Origin: Bacteroidota bacterium
Lineage (GTDB): Bacteria > Bacteroidota > Ignavibacteria > Palsa-1295
Length of the DNA: 64,000 nt
Assembly (NCBI GenBank): GCA_021324685.1
Contig: JAJPIQ010000045.1
Location: 1-64,000, forward strand
Reading direction: 5' to 3'
The notes under the pieces were generated by a model. The model was not told where the DNA came from. It did no database searches and saw nothing but the letters and a program-made list of their open reading frames with translations. Below, one piece after another: positions 8,927 to 16,551 of the stretch. The translations under genes and the position numbers were made by a program. Position 1 is the first letter of the stretch. Each line of letters begins with the position of its first letter.

Positions 8927-9892
8927 GTGATCTCAACGTTTACACCGCCCTCTTATCCGGCGATTTCGTCTTCTCCGGACGATCCGCGTCTTGCCTCGTT
9001 CATCCAGAGGCCCGAGGAACTCGATATCGCCGACGTCGTCATACTTGGGGTTCCCACCGACGAAGGCATTCGCCGCAATGGCGGTCGCCCTGGAGCGAGT
9101 GCGGCGCCCTCGGCCATTCGAGAATGGCTCGGAACGCTTACGCCCTACGCCGGGCCGCAATTTAAGCAGCACCTTGATACGCTTCGCATCGTCGACGTGG
9201 GCGACATCCCACACAGCGATTTGGAAACAATGCACGCGCATGCTTCTGAGGTCGTAAAGCAGTTCATCGCCGCAAAAAAAATCGTGATCGCGCTCGGCGG
9301 CGGACATGATATTACCTATCCTCTTGCGAGTGGCTTTAAACAAGGCGCGAATTCCGACATTGGGATCGTGAATATCGACGCGCACCTCGACGTCCGCGAA
9401 AAAAAGAACGGCCGGCATCACTCGGGCAGCAGTTTTCGGCTCCTCCTCGAAGAAGGGATCGTGGCCGGACATCAATTTGCCGAGATCGGGATTCAATCCT
9501 TCGTTACGGCGCGCGAGCATTTCGAGTGGGTGGTCCGGCAGGGAGCACGTATCCTTACCTTCGAAGACGCGACGACGGCGCACCTTCCCCATGCTTTCGA
9601 AGAGTGCGAATTCGCGATCTCCCATGGCGATCCGGAGTTCCCAGCCTATCTTTCCTTCGATGTGGACTGTGTCCGCGCCTCCGACGCGCCCGGCGTCAGC
9701 GCCCCGGCTCCCATCGGATTTTTGGCCGAAGAAGCATACGAATTGGCCACGGCGGCGGGGCTTTCGAAAAACGTCCGAATGCTGGACATCGTCGAAGTCA
9801 GTCCGCCGCACGATATCGACAGCAGGACCTCTCGCCTCGCGGCGCGCATGATCGCAGCCTTTTTAGCCGGTGTCGCAAACCGCAACGTATAA
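8927..9892 (+). CDS. Arginase/agmatinase/formiminoglutamase-family hydrolase
   Basis: A 321-residue ureohydrolase-fold enzyme with all manganese-ligand motifs: GGGHD (H127), NIDAHLD (D151, H153, D155) and SFDVD (D245, D247). The family hydrolyses guanidino or formimidoyl groups. The HSGSSFR stretch after the second motif resembles formimidoylglutamase (HutG) more than agmatinase, but no other hut gene is present, so the substrate is open. The start is GTG at 8927. It is followed 41 bases downstream by pdxS. Confidence 0.85.
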   Translation: MISTFTPPSYPAISSSPDDPRLASFIQRPEELDIADVVILGVPTDEGIRRNGGRPGASAAPSAIREWLGTLTPYAGPQFKQHLDTLRIVDVGDIPHSDLETMHAHASEVVKQFIAAKKIVIALGGGHDITYPLASGFKQGANSDIGIVNIDAHLDVREKKNGRHHSGSSFRLLLEEGIVAGHQFAEIGIQSFVTAREHFEWVVRQGARILTFEDATTAHLPHAFEECEFAISHGDPEFPAYLSFDVDCVRASDAPGVSAPAPIGFLAEEAYELATAAGLSKNVRMLDIVEVSPPHDIDSRTSRLAARMIAAFLAGVANRNV

Positions 9893-9933
9893 AAAATTGC
9901 ACTAAGCCCGAAAAAAAATTGTTATCCGTGTCA

Positions 9934-10869
9934 ATGAAGACAAACGGTCACATCGAAACCAACGGTCATACCAAAAACGGCCAGACGTCCAAAACGGGCA
10001 CGACGCTCGTTAAACGCGCCTTTCCGCAGATGCTGAAAGGTGGCGTCATTATGGACGTGGTCAACGCCGAACAGGCCAGGATCGCGGAGGACGCCGGCGC
10101 CGTCGCCGTGATGGCGCTCGAACGAGTTCCCGCGGACATTCGCGCCATGGGCGGCGTCGCCCGCATGTCCGACCCGGAACTGATTACACAGATCATCGAA
10201 GCCGTTTCGATCCCTGTGATGGCGAAAGCGCGGATCGGGCATTTTGTCGAAGCGCAGATCCTCCAGGCGCTCGGCGTCGATTGCGTCGATGAGAGCGAAG
10301 TCCTTACGATGGCGGACGAAGAGAACCACATCGACAAATCGAAATTCGAAATTCCGTTCGTCTGCGGCGCTCGCAATCTTGGCGAAGCGCTCCGCCGAAT
10401 TGCCGAAGGAGCGGCGATGATCCGCACCAAAGGCGAAGCCGGAACGGGAGATGTCGTCGAAGCCGTACGACACGCGCGCGCGATCTTCGGCGAAATTCGG
10501 AAGCTCCAATCGCTTTCGAAGGACGAATTATATAGTGCCGCAAAAAATCTTGCCGCCCCGCTCGATCTCGTACAGGACATTGCGGCGACAGGAAAACTTC
10601 CCGTTGTGAATTTTGCAGCCGGCGGGATTGCCACCCCGGCCGATGCCGCACTCCTGATGCAACTGGGCGTCGACGGCGTCTTTGTCGGTTCGGGAATTTT
10701 CAAGTCCGGCGATCCCGCCCGGAGGGCCGCGGCCATTGTGAAAGCGACGACCTACTACAGCGATCCCTCGGTGCTCGCCGAAGTCAGCCGCGGCCTGGGT
10801 GAGCCGATGGTCGGGCGCACGGTCGCCTCGCTCGAAGAGCGGGAATTACTGGCGGTCCGTGGATTATAG
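9934..10869 (+). CDS. pdxS: Pyridoxal 5'-phosphate synthase subunit PdxS
   Basis: A 311-residue TIM-barrel lyase that makes PLP from ribose 5-phosphate, glyceraldehyde 3-phosphate and ammonia in a dodecamer with PdxT. D41 ([10 protein letters not shown]), K98 (VMAKAR) and K166 (RTKGEAG) correspond to the catalytic Asp and the two Schiff-base lysines; their 68-residue spacing matches the family. The start is ATG at 9934; the open frame continues upstream inside the preceding gene, but that part is not coding. The first 24 residues are a polar Asn/Thr/Gly/His-rich extension ahead of the conserved core. pdxT follows after 44 bases. Confidence 0.97.
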   Translation: MKTNGHIETNGHTKNGQTSKTGTTLVKRAFPQMLKGGVIMDVVNAEQARIAEDAGAVAVMALERVPADIRAMGGVARMSDPELITQIIEAVSIPVMAKARIGHFVEAQILQALGVDCVDESEVLTMADEENHIDKSKFEIPFVCGARNLGEALRRIAEGAAMIRTKGEAGTGDVVEAVRHARAIFGEIRKLQSLSKDELYSAAKNLAAPLDLVQDIAATGKLPVVNFAAGGIATPADAALLMQLGVDGVFVGSGIFKSGDPARRAAAIVKATTYYSDPSVLAEVSRGLGEPMVGRTVASLEERELLAVRGL

Positions 10870-10913
10870 TTGAAAGTCATCCTCGGACTTCGCTACGATT
10901 TATTCCGCTCCGA

Positions 10914-11531
10914 ATGACGGACATACCAGCCAGATCCAAGGATCGGCCCGCAGGATCTAAAACGATCGGTGTTCTCGGCCTGCAAGGCGATTTTCGTGAG
11001 CATATCGAAAAATTCCGTTCCCTGGGGGCACACACAAAAGATGTTCGCCGCGCCCGCGATCTCGAACAGATCGATGCCTTGATCCTTCCCGGCGGCGAAT
11101 CGACGGCCGTCGCCATTCTCGAAAAGTCGGAAGCCGCAAAACATATCTTTGAAGCTATAAAAACGCTGGGCGAAGAAGGCCTCCCGATGTGGGGCACCTG
11201 CATGGGATCGATCCTGCTCGCAAAAGATATCGAAGGGTCCACACAAGGCAGATTGGGACTGATGGACATCACAGTTCACCGGAATGCTTTTGGGCCGCAG
11301 CGTTTCAGTTCCGAAACGCCGCTTGCGATTCCGGCCCTGGGCACACCCGATTTTCCGGGCGTCTTCATTCGCGCTCCTCTTATTACCAGGGCAGGAACGG
11401 GCGTTGAGGTGCTTGCCCGGGTCGAACGCGGCATTGTCATGGCGCGCGAAAAGAATCTACTGGCGACCGTCTTTCACCCGGAAGTCGTGAACGATACGCG
11501 CGTGCACGAATATTTTCTGGGCATGATTTAA
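10914..11531 (+). CDS. pdxT: Pyridoxal 5'-phosphate synthase glutaminase subunit PdxT
   Basis: A 205-residue class I glutaminase that feeds ammonia to PdxS. GGEST is at 60-64, the nucleophile is C96 in GTCMG, and H188/E190 in FHPEV complete the triad. The oxyanion block reads GTCMGSILLA where most PdxT proteins have GTCAGLILLA. About 16 polar residues precede the first strand (TIGVLGLQGD). It forms an operon with pdxS. Confidence 0.96.
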   Translation: MTDIPARSKDRPAGSKTIGVLGLQGDFREHIEKFRSLGAHTKDVRRARDLEQIDALILPGGESTAVAILEKSEAAKHIFEAIKTLGEEGLPMWGTCMGSILLAKDIEGSTQGRLGLMDITVHRNAFGPQRFSSETPLAIPALGTPDFPGVFIRAPLITRAGTGVEVLARVERGIVMAREKNLLATVFHPEVVNDTRVHEYFLGMI

Positions 11532-11588
11532 TTCCTTCCCTTCGGGACGGTCCAAAACCATTTCGTGTTCGTCACCGGTTCATCTCGC

Positions 11589-12629
11589 ATGCCGATCGAC
11601 ATTCCCGGAGCGCGAAAAGCGCCGATGCCGCACGAGGTCGAGCCGATGAAGGCCACACTCGCCGATAAACCCTTCGATCGCCAGGGCTGGATCTTCGAAG
11701 ATAAGTACGACGGGATCCGCGCCCTCGCGTATATCAAGAACGGTTCTTTCGAACTCCTTTCACGGAACCAAAAGTCGATGGCGGTCCGGTATCCGGAATT
11801 GAAAGACCTCCCCAAATGGGTCCGCGCGAAGGAAGCGATCCTGGACGGCGAGATCATCGTCCTCAACAAACGCGGCACCGCGAACTTTCAGGACCTGCAG
11901 GCACGCTTTGGCGTCACGAACCGGGACACGATCCAGCGGCTCGCCAAAACGCAAAAGATCGTCTATTATGTCTTCGATCTTCTCTATGTGGATGGCTATG
12001 ACCTGCGGGATGCGCGTCTGCTGCTCCGCAAGGCGGAACTGAAAAAAATCCTGCGTCCGCGGGAGGTCTTTCAGTTCGCCCCGCACGTCCTTGAGAAAGG
12101 AACGAAATTATTTCGCAACGCAGAACGCAAACGGCTGGAAGGGATCATGGCTAAGAACGGTGCCAGCCGGTATGAGCAGCGCCGCTCCACCGAATGGCTC
12201 AAGATCAAGACGACGATGCGCCAGGAAGCCGTTATTGTTGGGTACACCCGGCCGCAAGGCAGCCGGGAATATTTCGGCGCCCTCCATTTAGGCTTGTACG
12301 ATGGCAAACGGCTCGTTTCGGTCGGCAAAGTGGGCACCGGGTTCGACCAAAAACGGCTCAAGGAGATCTACGATCTCATGCAGCCCCTCAGGACCGACCG
12401 ACCGCCCTTCGATATGCCTTTTACCGCGAAGCGCAATAAATGGGAAGCCATTCGCGGCAGGAACTTATCTGAAGTCCAGTGGCTGAGACCGAAGCTCGTC
12501 TGTGAAGTCAAGTTTACCGAACGGACCGGCGATGGCAGTTTTCGTCATCCTTCGTTTGTCGGTCTTCGCTTCGATAAAAAACCGACCGAGTGCGTCTACG
12601 AACAGCCCATGCATGTGTCCCGCGCGTAG
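11589..12629 (+). CDS. ATP-dependent DNA ligase (LigD ligase-domain type)
   Basis: A 346-residue nucleotidyltransferase plus OB-fold ligase. Motif I is EDKYDG with adenylated Lys39, motif III is DGEII (86-90), IIIa FDLLYVDG (129-136), motif IV EGIMAK (184-189) and motif V WLKIK (203-207). It corresponds to the stand-alone ligase domain of LigD/LigC; no polymerase or phosphoesterase domain is attached and no ku gene is in the window. ATG 11589 is preferred; an in-frame GTG at 11565 would add eight residues. The probable role is end joining or short-patch repair. Confidence 0.9.
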   Translation: MPIDIPGARKAPMPHEVEPMKATLADKPFDRQGWIFEDKYDGIRALAYIKNGSFELLSRNQKSMAVRYPELKDLPKWVRAKEAILDGEIIVLNKRGTANFQDLQARFGVTNRDTIQRLAKTQKIVYYVFDLLYVDGYDLRDARLLLRKAELKKILRPREVFQFAPHVLEKGTKLFRNAERKRLEGIMAKNGASRYEQRRSTEWLKIKTTMRQEAVIVGYTRPQGSREYFGALHLGLYDGKRLVSVGKVGTGFDQKRLKEIYDLMQPLRTDRPPFDMPFTAKRNKWEAIRGRNLSEVQWLRPKLVCEVKFTERTGDGSFRHPSFVGLRFDKKPTECVYEQPMHVSRA

Positions 12630-12639
12630 CCGGTATACG

Positions 12640-12698
12640 CGGAGAATGAATCGGATGCTGAGGAAAATGAATCGGATGCTGCGGAGAATGAATCAGGG
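12640..12698. repeat. 21-bp tandem repeat, about 2.7 copies
   Basis: A 21-bp unit beginning CGGAGAATGAATCGGATGCTG at 12640-12660 is repeated at 12661-12681 with two changes and partly again from 12682. It lies in the spacer between the ligase and MATE genes. No protein-coding role is evident. Confidence 0.8.
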
Positions 12699-12722
12699 AA
12701 TCGCCTCTCGTGTTCTCGAAAA

Positions 12723-14183
12723 ATGCCCTCGACACCACCGCCACATTCCCAGCACCACGTCCGTCATGCAAAGCTGACGGAAGGCCCGATCCTGCGCTCG
12801 CTGCTGACGCTCGCGGTCCCGCTCATCCTCGCGAACGTCCTGCAGGCAGCCTATCAACTGATCGACGCATTCTGGGTCGGACGCCTGGGCGGTAATGCGG
12901 TTGCGGCGGTATCGGTATCGTTCCCGGTGATGTTCCTCTCTATTTCGCTCGGTCTGGGATTCGCCGTCTCGGGCTCGATTCTCATCGCCCAATACTTCGG
13001 CGCGAAGGACCACGAGAAGGTCGATCATGTCGCAGCCCAGACGATCCTGATGATCGTCCTCATCTCTATTTTTCTCGGGATCATCGGCTATGCCTTATCG
13101 CCCATATTCCTAAATTCGCTTGGGGTCGCGCCGGAGGTCTATGGAGGCGCGCTTTCGTTCATGCGGGTCTCATTCATCGGGCTGATCTTCAACTTCGTGT
13201 TCTTCATGTTCCAATCTGTCTTACGCGGAGTCGGCGAGGTAAAGATTCCCGTCTACATTGTGCTTGGGACTGTAATTTTGAATTTCGGGCTCGACCCGCT
13301 CTTTATCTATGGCTGGGGACCGATCCCCGCGAGCGGGGTGGCCGGTGCGGCGATCGCGACCGTCGGTACCCAGAGCATCGCGGCGATCCTCGGCATTATT
13401 ATTCTTCTTGGAGGAAAGTACAGCGTGCGCCTGCACTGGCACGATCTGCGGCCGGACTTCGCCTACATCAAGCGCGCCTTTTTCCTCGGGTTCCCAGCTT
13501 CGATCGAGCAATCGGCACGGGCCCTCGGCCTCATCGTCATGACCTATCTCATCACGAGTTTCGGGACGGTCAGTATGGCGGCCTACGGCGTCGGCTCCAA
13601 TATCCTGCAGGTCGTCATGATCCCTGCCATGGGACTTTCGATGGCGATCGCCACGCTCGTGGGCCAGAATATCGGCGCCCGCAATATGGAACGCGCGGCG
13701 CGCATCGCGTGGCTCGGCTCCGCGGCCGGTTTTATTGCGCTCGAAGCCTTCGGCATTCTCGTCTTTTTCACCGCCGCGGCCCTCGTGCAGTTTTTCGTTC
13801 CGAGCGACCAGCGCGTGATCGATGCCGGAGCTATTTTTCTGCGCATTATCGCCTTTTCCTGGGGCTTCATCGGGTTACAGTTTTGCCTTACCGCCGTCTT
13901 TCGCGCCTCCGGCAATATGGTGATGACGATGATGCTCACCCTCATTTCGCAATGGGTGCTTCAATTCCCTATCGCCTATATCCTCTCCAAGCACACGGCG
14001 ATGGGCATCGACGGCATCTGGTGGTCGGTCCCGATCGCGAATGTCGTGATGGGAATTATTGTCGTCCTCATCTATATGAAAGGCGACTGGAAAAAGAAGC
14101 GCCTGATCGAGTCCCCGCAGGAGGACCAACTCTCTTCGCAGACCTATCAGGAAGTAATGGTGGACGATCCCTCGAGAGGATAA
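12723..14183 (+). CDS. MATE-family multidrug/cation antiporter
   Basis: A 486-residue inner-membrane protein with about 12 predicted transmembrane helices in two homologous halves. The N-terminal half holds the family pattern LTLAVPLILANVLQAAYQLI followed by DAFWVGRLGG, and the second half repeats it around GFPASIEQSARALG. MATE proteins expel drugs or metabolites against H+ or Na+; the substrate cannot be told. The start at 12723 gives a polar, His/Pro-rich cytosolic leader of about 25 residues. No regulator is adjacent upstream. Confidence 0.92.
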   Translation: MPSTPPPHSQHHVRHAKLTEGPILRSLLTLAVPLILANVLQAAYQLIDAFWVGRLGGNAVAAVSVSFPVMFLSISLGLGFAVSGSILIAQYFGAKDHEKVDHVAAQTILMIVLISIFLGIIGYALSPIFLNSLGVAPEVYGGALSFMRVSFIGLIFNFVFFMFQSVLRGVGEVKIPVYIVLGTVILNFGLDPLFIYGWGPIPASGVAGAAIATVGTQSIAAILGIIILLGGKYSVRLHWHDLRPDFAYIKRAFFLGFPASIEQSARALGLIVMTYLITSFGTVSMAAYGVGSNILQVVMIPAMGLSMAIATLVGQNIGARNMERAARIAWLGSAAGFIALEAFGILVFFTAAALVQFFVPSDQRVIDAGAIFLRIIAFSWGFIGLQFCLTAVFRASGNMVMTMMLTLISQWVLQFPIAYILSKHTAMGIDGIWWSVPIANVVMGIIVVLIYMKGDWKKKRLIESPQEDQLSSQTYQEVMVDDPSRG

Positions 14184-14194
14184 TTCCCATCAAT

Positions 14195-14273
14195 CGCAAA
14201 TGCGGGTAGATCCGGCCACTGGCATCACCTGAATTTTCTGTTTTACCCACTCGGGATGCCCGCATTTGCGGGC
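14195..14273. repeat. Inverted repeat with nested hairpin after the MATE gene
   Basis: CGCAAATGCGGG at 14195-14206 is repeated inverted at 14259-14270 with a 52-base spacer. The right arm is itself part of a 7-bp hairpin, GCCCGCA at 14258-14264 with its complement at 14267-14273. It follows the MATE stop by 11 bases and may end its transcription, but lacks a T-run; it may be a dispersed element. Confidence 0.6.
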
Positions 14274-14304
14274 ATGACACAGCAAAGAAATTTTCTTGAA
14301 AATC

Positions 14305-14329
14305 ATGCAACCTTTTGGTTGCATATAAT
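14305..14329 (+). promoter_or_regulatory. Perfect palindromic operator candidate overlapping a TATAAT box
   Basis: ATGCAACC at 14305-14312 and GGTTGCAT at 14317-14324 form a perfect 8-bp inverted repeat with a TTTT centre, and the last base is shared with TATAAT at 14324-14329. The ATG of the first gene of the ArsR/SRPBCC operon lies 53 bases downstream. ArsR-type repressors usually bind such sites over their own promoter, so autoregulation is the likely reading. A good -35 box at normal spacing is not visible. Confidence 0.6.
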
Positions 14330-14382
14330 GGTTGTGATATTCGAATCGGGCAAGACCATTCGTAAATAACGGAATTACACTT

Positions 14383-14838
14383 ATGGCTAAATCTACATTC
14401 CTATACGTCACGTACATCCGCACGACCCCCGAAAAGCTGTGGCAGGCATTAACCAGCGAGGAGTTCATTCGGCAATACTGGTTCGGCAATCGGATCGAAA
14501 GCGAGTGGCGGCCAGGCTCCTCGTGGAAGAATATCTATCCCGATGGGCGCGTGACCGACGCCGGCGAGATCCTCGAAGCCGATCCGCCGCGCCGGCTTGT
14601 CATCCGCTGGCAACACATCGATCGGCCCGAACTTAAGGCCGAAGGCGATTCGATCTGCACGATCGAGATCGAACCGTTCGATACGGCCGTCAAGCTCACG
14701 ATCGCGCACACGATCGAACGGGAAGCTTCGAAATTGATCGAAGCCGTTTCCGGAGGATGGCCGAAAGTGATCTCGAATTTAAAGTCATTGCTCGAAACGG
14801 GTTCCGTCACCATGCAGGAGCCCTATCCTCATGGCTAA
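14383..14838 (+). CDS. SRPBCC (AHSA1-type) domain protein, first copy
   Basis: A 151-residue cytosolic START-like/AHSA1 domain (TTPEKLWQALTSEEFIRQYW near the N-terminus, then strands and a long C-terminal helix with SGGWPKVISNLKSLLE). The fold makes a hydrophobic pocket for small ligands. It overlaps the ArsR gene by eight bases and heads a three-gene operon. In many bacteria such proteins are paired with an ArsR regulator; the ligand is usually unknown. Confidence 0.88.
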   Translation: MAKSTFLYVTYIRTTPEKLWQALTSEEFIRQYWFGNRIESEWRPGSSWKNIYPDGRVTDAGEILEADPPRRLVIRWQHIDRPELKAEGDSICTIEIEPFDTAVKLTIAHTIEREASKLIEAVSGGWPKVISNLKSLLETGSVTMQEPYPHG

Positions 14839-15178
14839 TTTTACGATGGACCGGGTATTCAAAGCGCTCGCCGATAAGACCCGCAGGGAACTGCTCGACC
14901 GGCTGTTCGCGAAGGACGGACAGACGCTCGGCGAACTCTGCGAATACCTTTCCATGACACGGCAGGCGGTCACGAAGCATCTCGCGATCCTCGGGCAGGC
15001 AAACCTTATCGTCACGCAATGGAAGGGCCGCGAAAAGCTGCACTACCTCAATCCGGTGCCGATACAGGATATCTACGAACGCTGGGTCTCGAAGTACGAG
15101 CATGCACGGCTCGCCGCGATCTCCAATTTGAAACAAGCACTCGAACAACCATCACATCCTAAAACATCGTTAACATGA
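14831..15178 (+). CDS. ArsR-family winged-helix transcriptional regulator
   Basis: A 115-residue winged-helix protein. ALADKTRRELLDRL opens the family domain, the recognition helix region reads LSMTRQAVTKHLAIL, and the wing is LIVTQWKGREKLHYL. No metal-binding cysteine pair is present, so it is of the non-metal, SRPBCC-associated type. It lies between two SRPBCC genes and overlaps both (by eight and four bases), and probably acts on the palindrome at 14305-14324. Confidence 0.92.
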   Translation: MANFTMDRVFKALADKTRRELLDRLFAKDGQTLGELCEYLSMTRQAVTKHLAILGQANLIVTQWKGREKLHYLNPVPIQDIYERWVSKYEHARLAAISNLKQALEQPSHPKTSLT

Positions 15179-15609
15179 AGACATTCACCTACAACACGTA
15201 CATCAACACGACCGCAGAAAAACTCTGGGAAGCGCTCACGTCGAAAGAATTTACGCGCCAGTATTGGAACGGCAAGGAACTTCGTTCGGACTGGAAGGTC
15301 GGCGCCGGCCTCGAACTGGTCGGGAAAAACGGTTCTGTCGGCTGGAAGGGAACCGTTCTCTCCTACGATCCCTACACGTCGCTCTCCTACACGTTCGACG
15401 TCTCTCCGTACCCGCACTTCGCGGAGGAGCCGATCTCGAAAGTGACCTACAAACTCGCGCCTGCCGGCGACGCGATGCTGCTCACCATCATTCACGAAGA
15501 ACTCTCCGATAAAGTGGAAGCCGCTGTCTCGACCGGCTGGACAAAGATCACCTCCAGCCTCAAGAGCTTCCTCGAATCGGGCAAACCGCTGGCAACAACG
15601 GATTTTTAA
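15175..15609 (+). CDS. SRPBCC (AHSA1-type) domain protein, second copy
   Basis: A 144-residue AHSA1-like domain similar in layout to the first gene of the operon (TTAEKLWEALTSKEFTRQYW at the N-terminus, VSTGWTKITSSLKSFLESG at the C-terminus). The two copies look like an old duplication with divergent pocket regions. Its ATG overlaps the ArsR stop by four bases, so the genes are translationally coupled. Confidence 0.88.
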   Translation: MKTFTYNTYINTTAEKLWEALTSKEFTRQYWNGKELRSDWKVGAGLELVGKNGSVGWKGTVLSYDPYTSLSYTFDVSPYPHFAEEPISKVTYKLAPAGDAMLLTIIHEELSDKVEAAVSTGWTKITSSLKSFLESGKPLATTDF

Positions 15610-15621
15610 CCCATGCCTGGA

Positions 15622-15715
15622 TGCCGGGAAGCGCATGAGCGATCATGGGCGGCGAGGGGATGAGCGATCATGCTCGGCAAGTGGATGAGCGATCATGCTC
15701 GGCTGCTTCCCGGCA
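15622..15715. repeat. Three-copy 25-bp palindromic array inside an 11-bp inverted repeat
   Basis: The core ATGAGCGATCAT starts at 15635, 15660 and 15685, exactly 25 bases apart. Each core is a small hairpin (ATGA, loop GCGA, TCAT), and copies 2 and 3 continue GCTCGGC. The array is bounded by TGCCGGGAAGC at 15622-15632 and its exact complement at 15705-15715, so the region can fold as one large stem. The same core recurs inside a coding region at 19036-19047 and in altered form at 19263-19274. Confidence 0.85.
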
Positions 15716-15762
15716 CAACTGGAGCGTTTGGAACTCGATTCTTTCATCGTCCTGTTGCAAAA

Positions 15763-16068
15763 ATGATGAATCTGAGCACAGAACATATCGTTTCCGATCC
15801 GGATATGTGCTTCGGTAAGCCTCGCATTTCTGGAACGAGGCTTACCGTGAAGGACGTGATCTCCCATCACCGATTTCAAGGGATGTCTGCCGAGGAGATT
15901 GCCGACGATTGGAAAGTGTCGCTCGCAGCGGTCTATGCTGCGTTCGCCTATTATTACGATCATAAAGAGGAGATCGACCGGTCGTTCATCGAGGACAAGC
16001 AGTTCATACAATCGTTGCGTGCTTCGAACCGGTCCCTGTTGGACGCCTTGAAACACCGTTCGATCTGA
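15763..16068 (+). CDS. DUF433 antitoxin-like protein
   Basis: A 101-residue DUF433 protein (FGKPRISGTRLTVKDVI followed by the helix-turn-helix-like segment MSAEEIADDWKVSLAAVYAA). DUF433 proteins are commonly paired with PIN-like DUF5615 toxins as the antitoxin. ATG 15763 (or the adjacent ATG at 15766) is preferred over an upstream start, because the upstream in-frame part is only the translated palindromic array. The stop is immediately followed by the toxin start. Confidence 0.82.
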   Translation: MMNLSTEHIVSDPDMCFGKPRISGTRLTVKDVISHHRFQGMSAEEIADDWKVSLAAVYAAFAYYYDHKEEIDRSFIEDKQFIQSLRASNRSLLDALKHRSI

Positions 16069-16398
16069 GTGACAGAGATCCGGTTCCATCTGGATGAGAG
16101 TGTTACTTCCAAAGTGGCTCGCGCGTTGCGGGTTCAAAAGATCGATGTGACCACTACCCCGGAAGCCGGGCTGCGTTCCAGACCCGATGAATCGCAATTC
16201 GAATACGCGCAGCGTGAACGGAGGGTTCTCATTACCAGGGACAGCGATTTCCTTCGCCTCGCTTCGAAGGAGTGGGACCACTTCGGAATTCTTTATTGCA
16301 GTCCTGAAACTCCGATCGGCGAAATTGTACTCGCATGCCTGATGCTGCAAAGCAGCCTGACTCAGGAGGACATGCGTGGCCGCGTTGAATATATTTGA
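16069..16398 (+). CDS. DUF5615 PIN-like toxin-type nuclease
   Basis: A 109-residue Mut7-C/PIN-like protein. The acidic motifs FHLDES near the N-terminus and LITRDSDF in the middle are those of the family. Its GTG start abuts the DUF433 stop with no gap, a typical toxin-antitoxin arrangement. The target RNA is unknown. Confidence 0.82.
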   Translation: MTEIRFHLDESVTSKVARALRVQKIDVTTTPEAGLRSRPDESQFEYAQRERRVLITRDSDFLRLASKEWDHFGILYCSPETPIGEIVLACLMLQSSLTQEDMRGRVEYI

Positions 16399-16551
16399 TC
16401 CGTTACAAGGTCATTCCGATTTGCTCTTAGGCTCCCCTTTCCAAGGCTCCCCTTTCTATGCCTCCCCCTTTCGCCGCACCCAGATTTATTTGAGACATCG
16501 CGGTTACCTTTTGCCGCTTTGTGGGTCTTCTCATGAGTGGAGATCTCTTCT

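Noticed and set aside
9526-9933. N-terminal extension of the pdxS frame
   Set aside because: It lies within the ureohydrolase gene in another frame; conserved PdxS sequence begins after 9934.
12723-14183. Link of the MATE gene with the downstream ArsR operon
   Set aside because: An inverted repeat and a separate promoter-like site lie between them, so common transcription is not supported.
15622-15715. CRISPR array
   Set aside because: The repeats are only 25 bases apart with no unique spacers of normal length and no cas genes; it is a tandem palindromic repeat.
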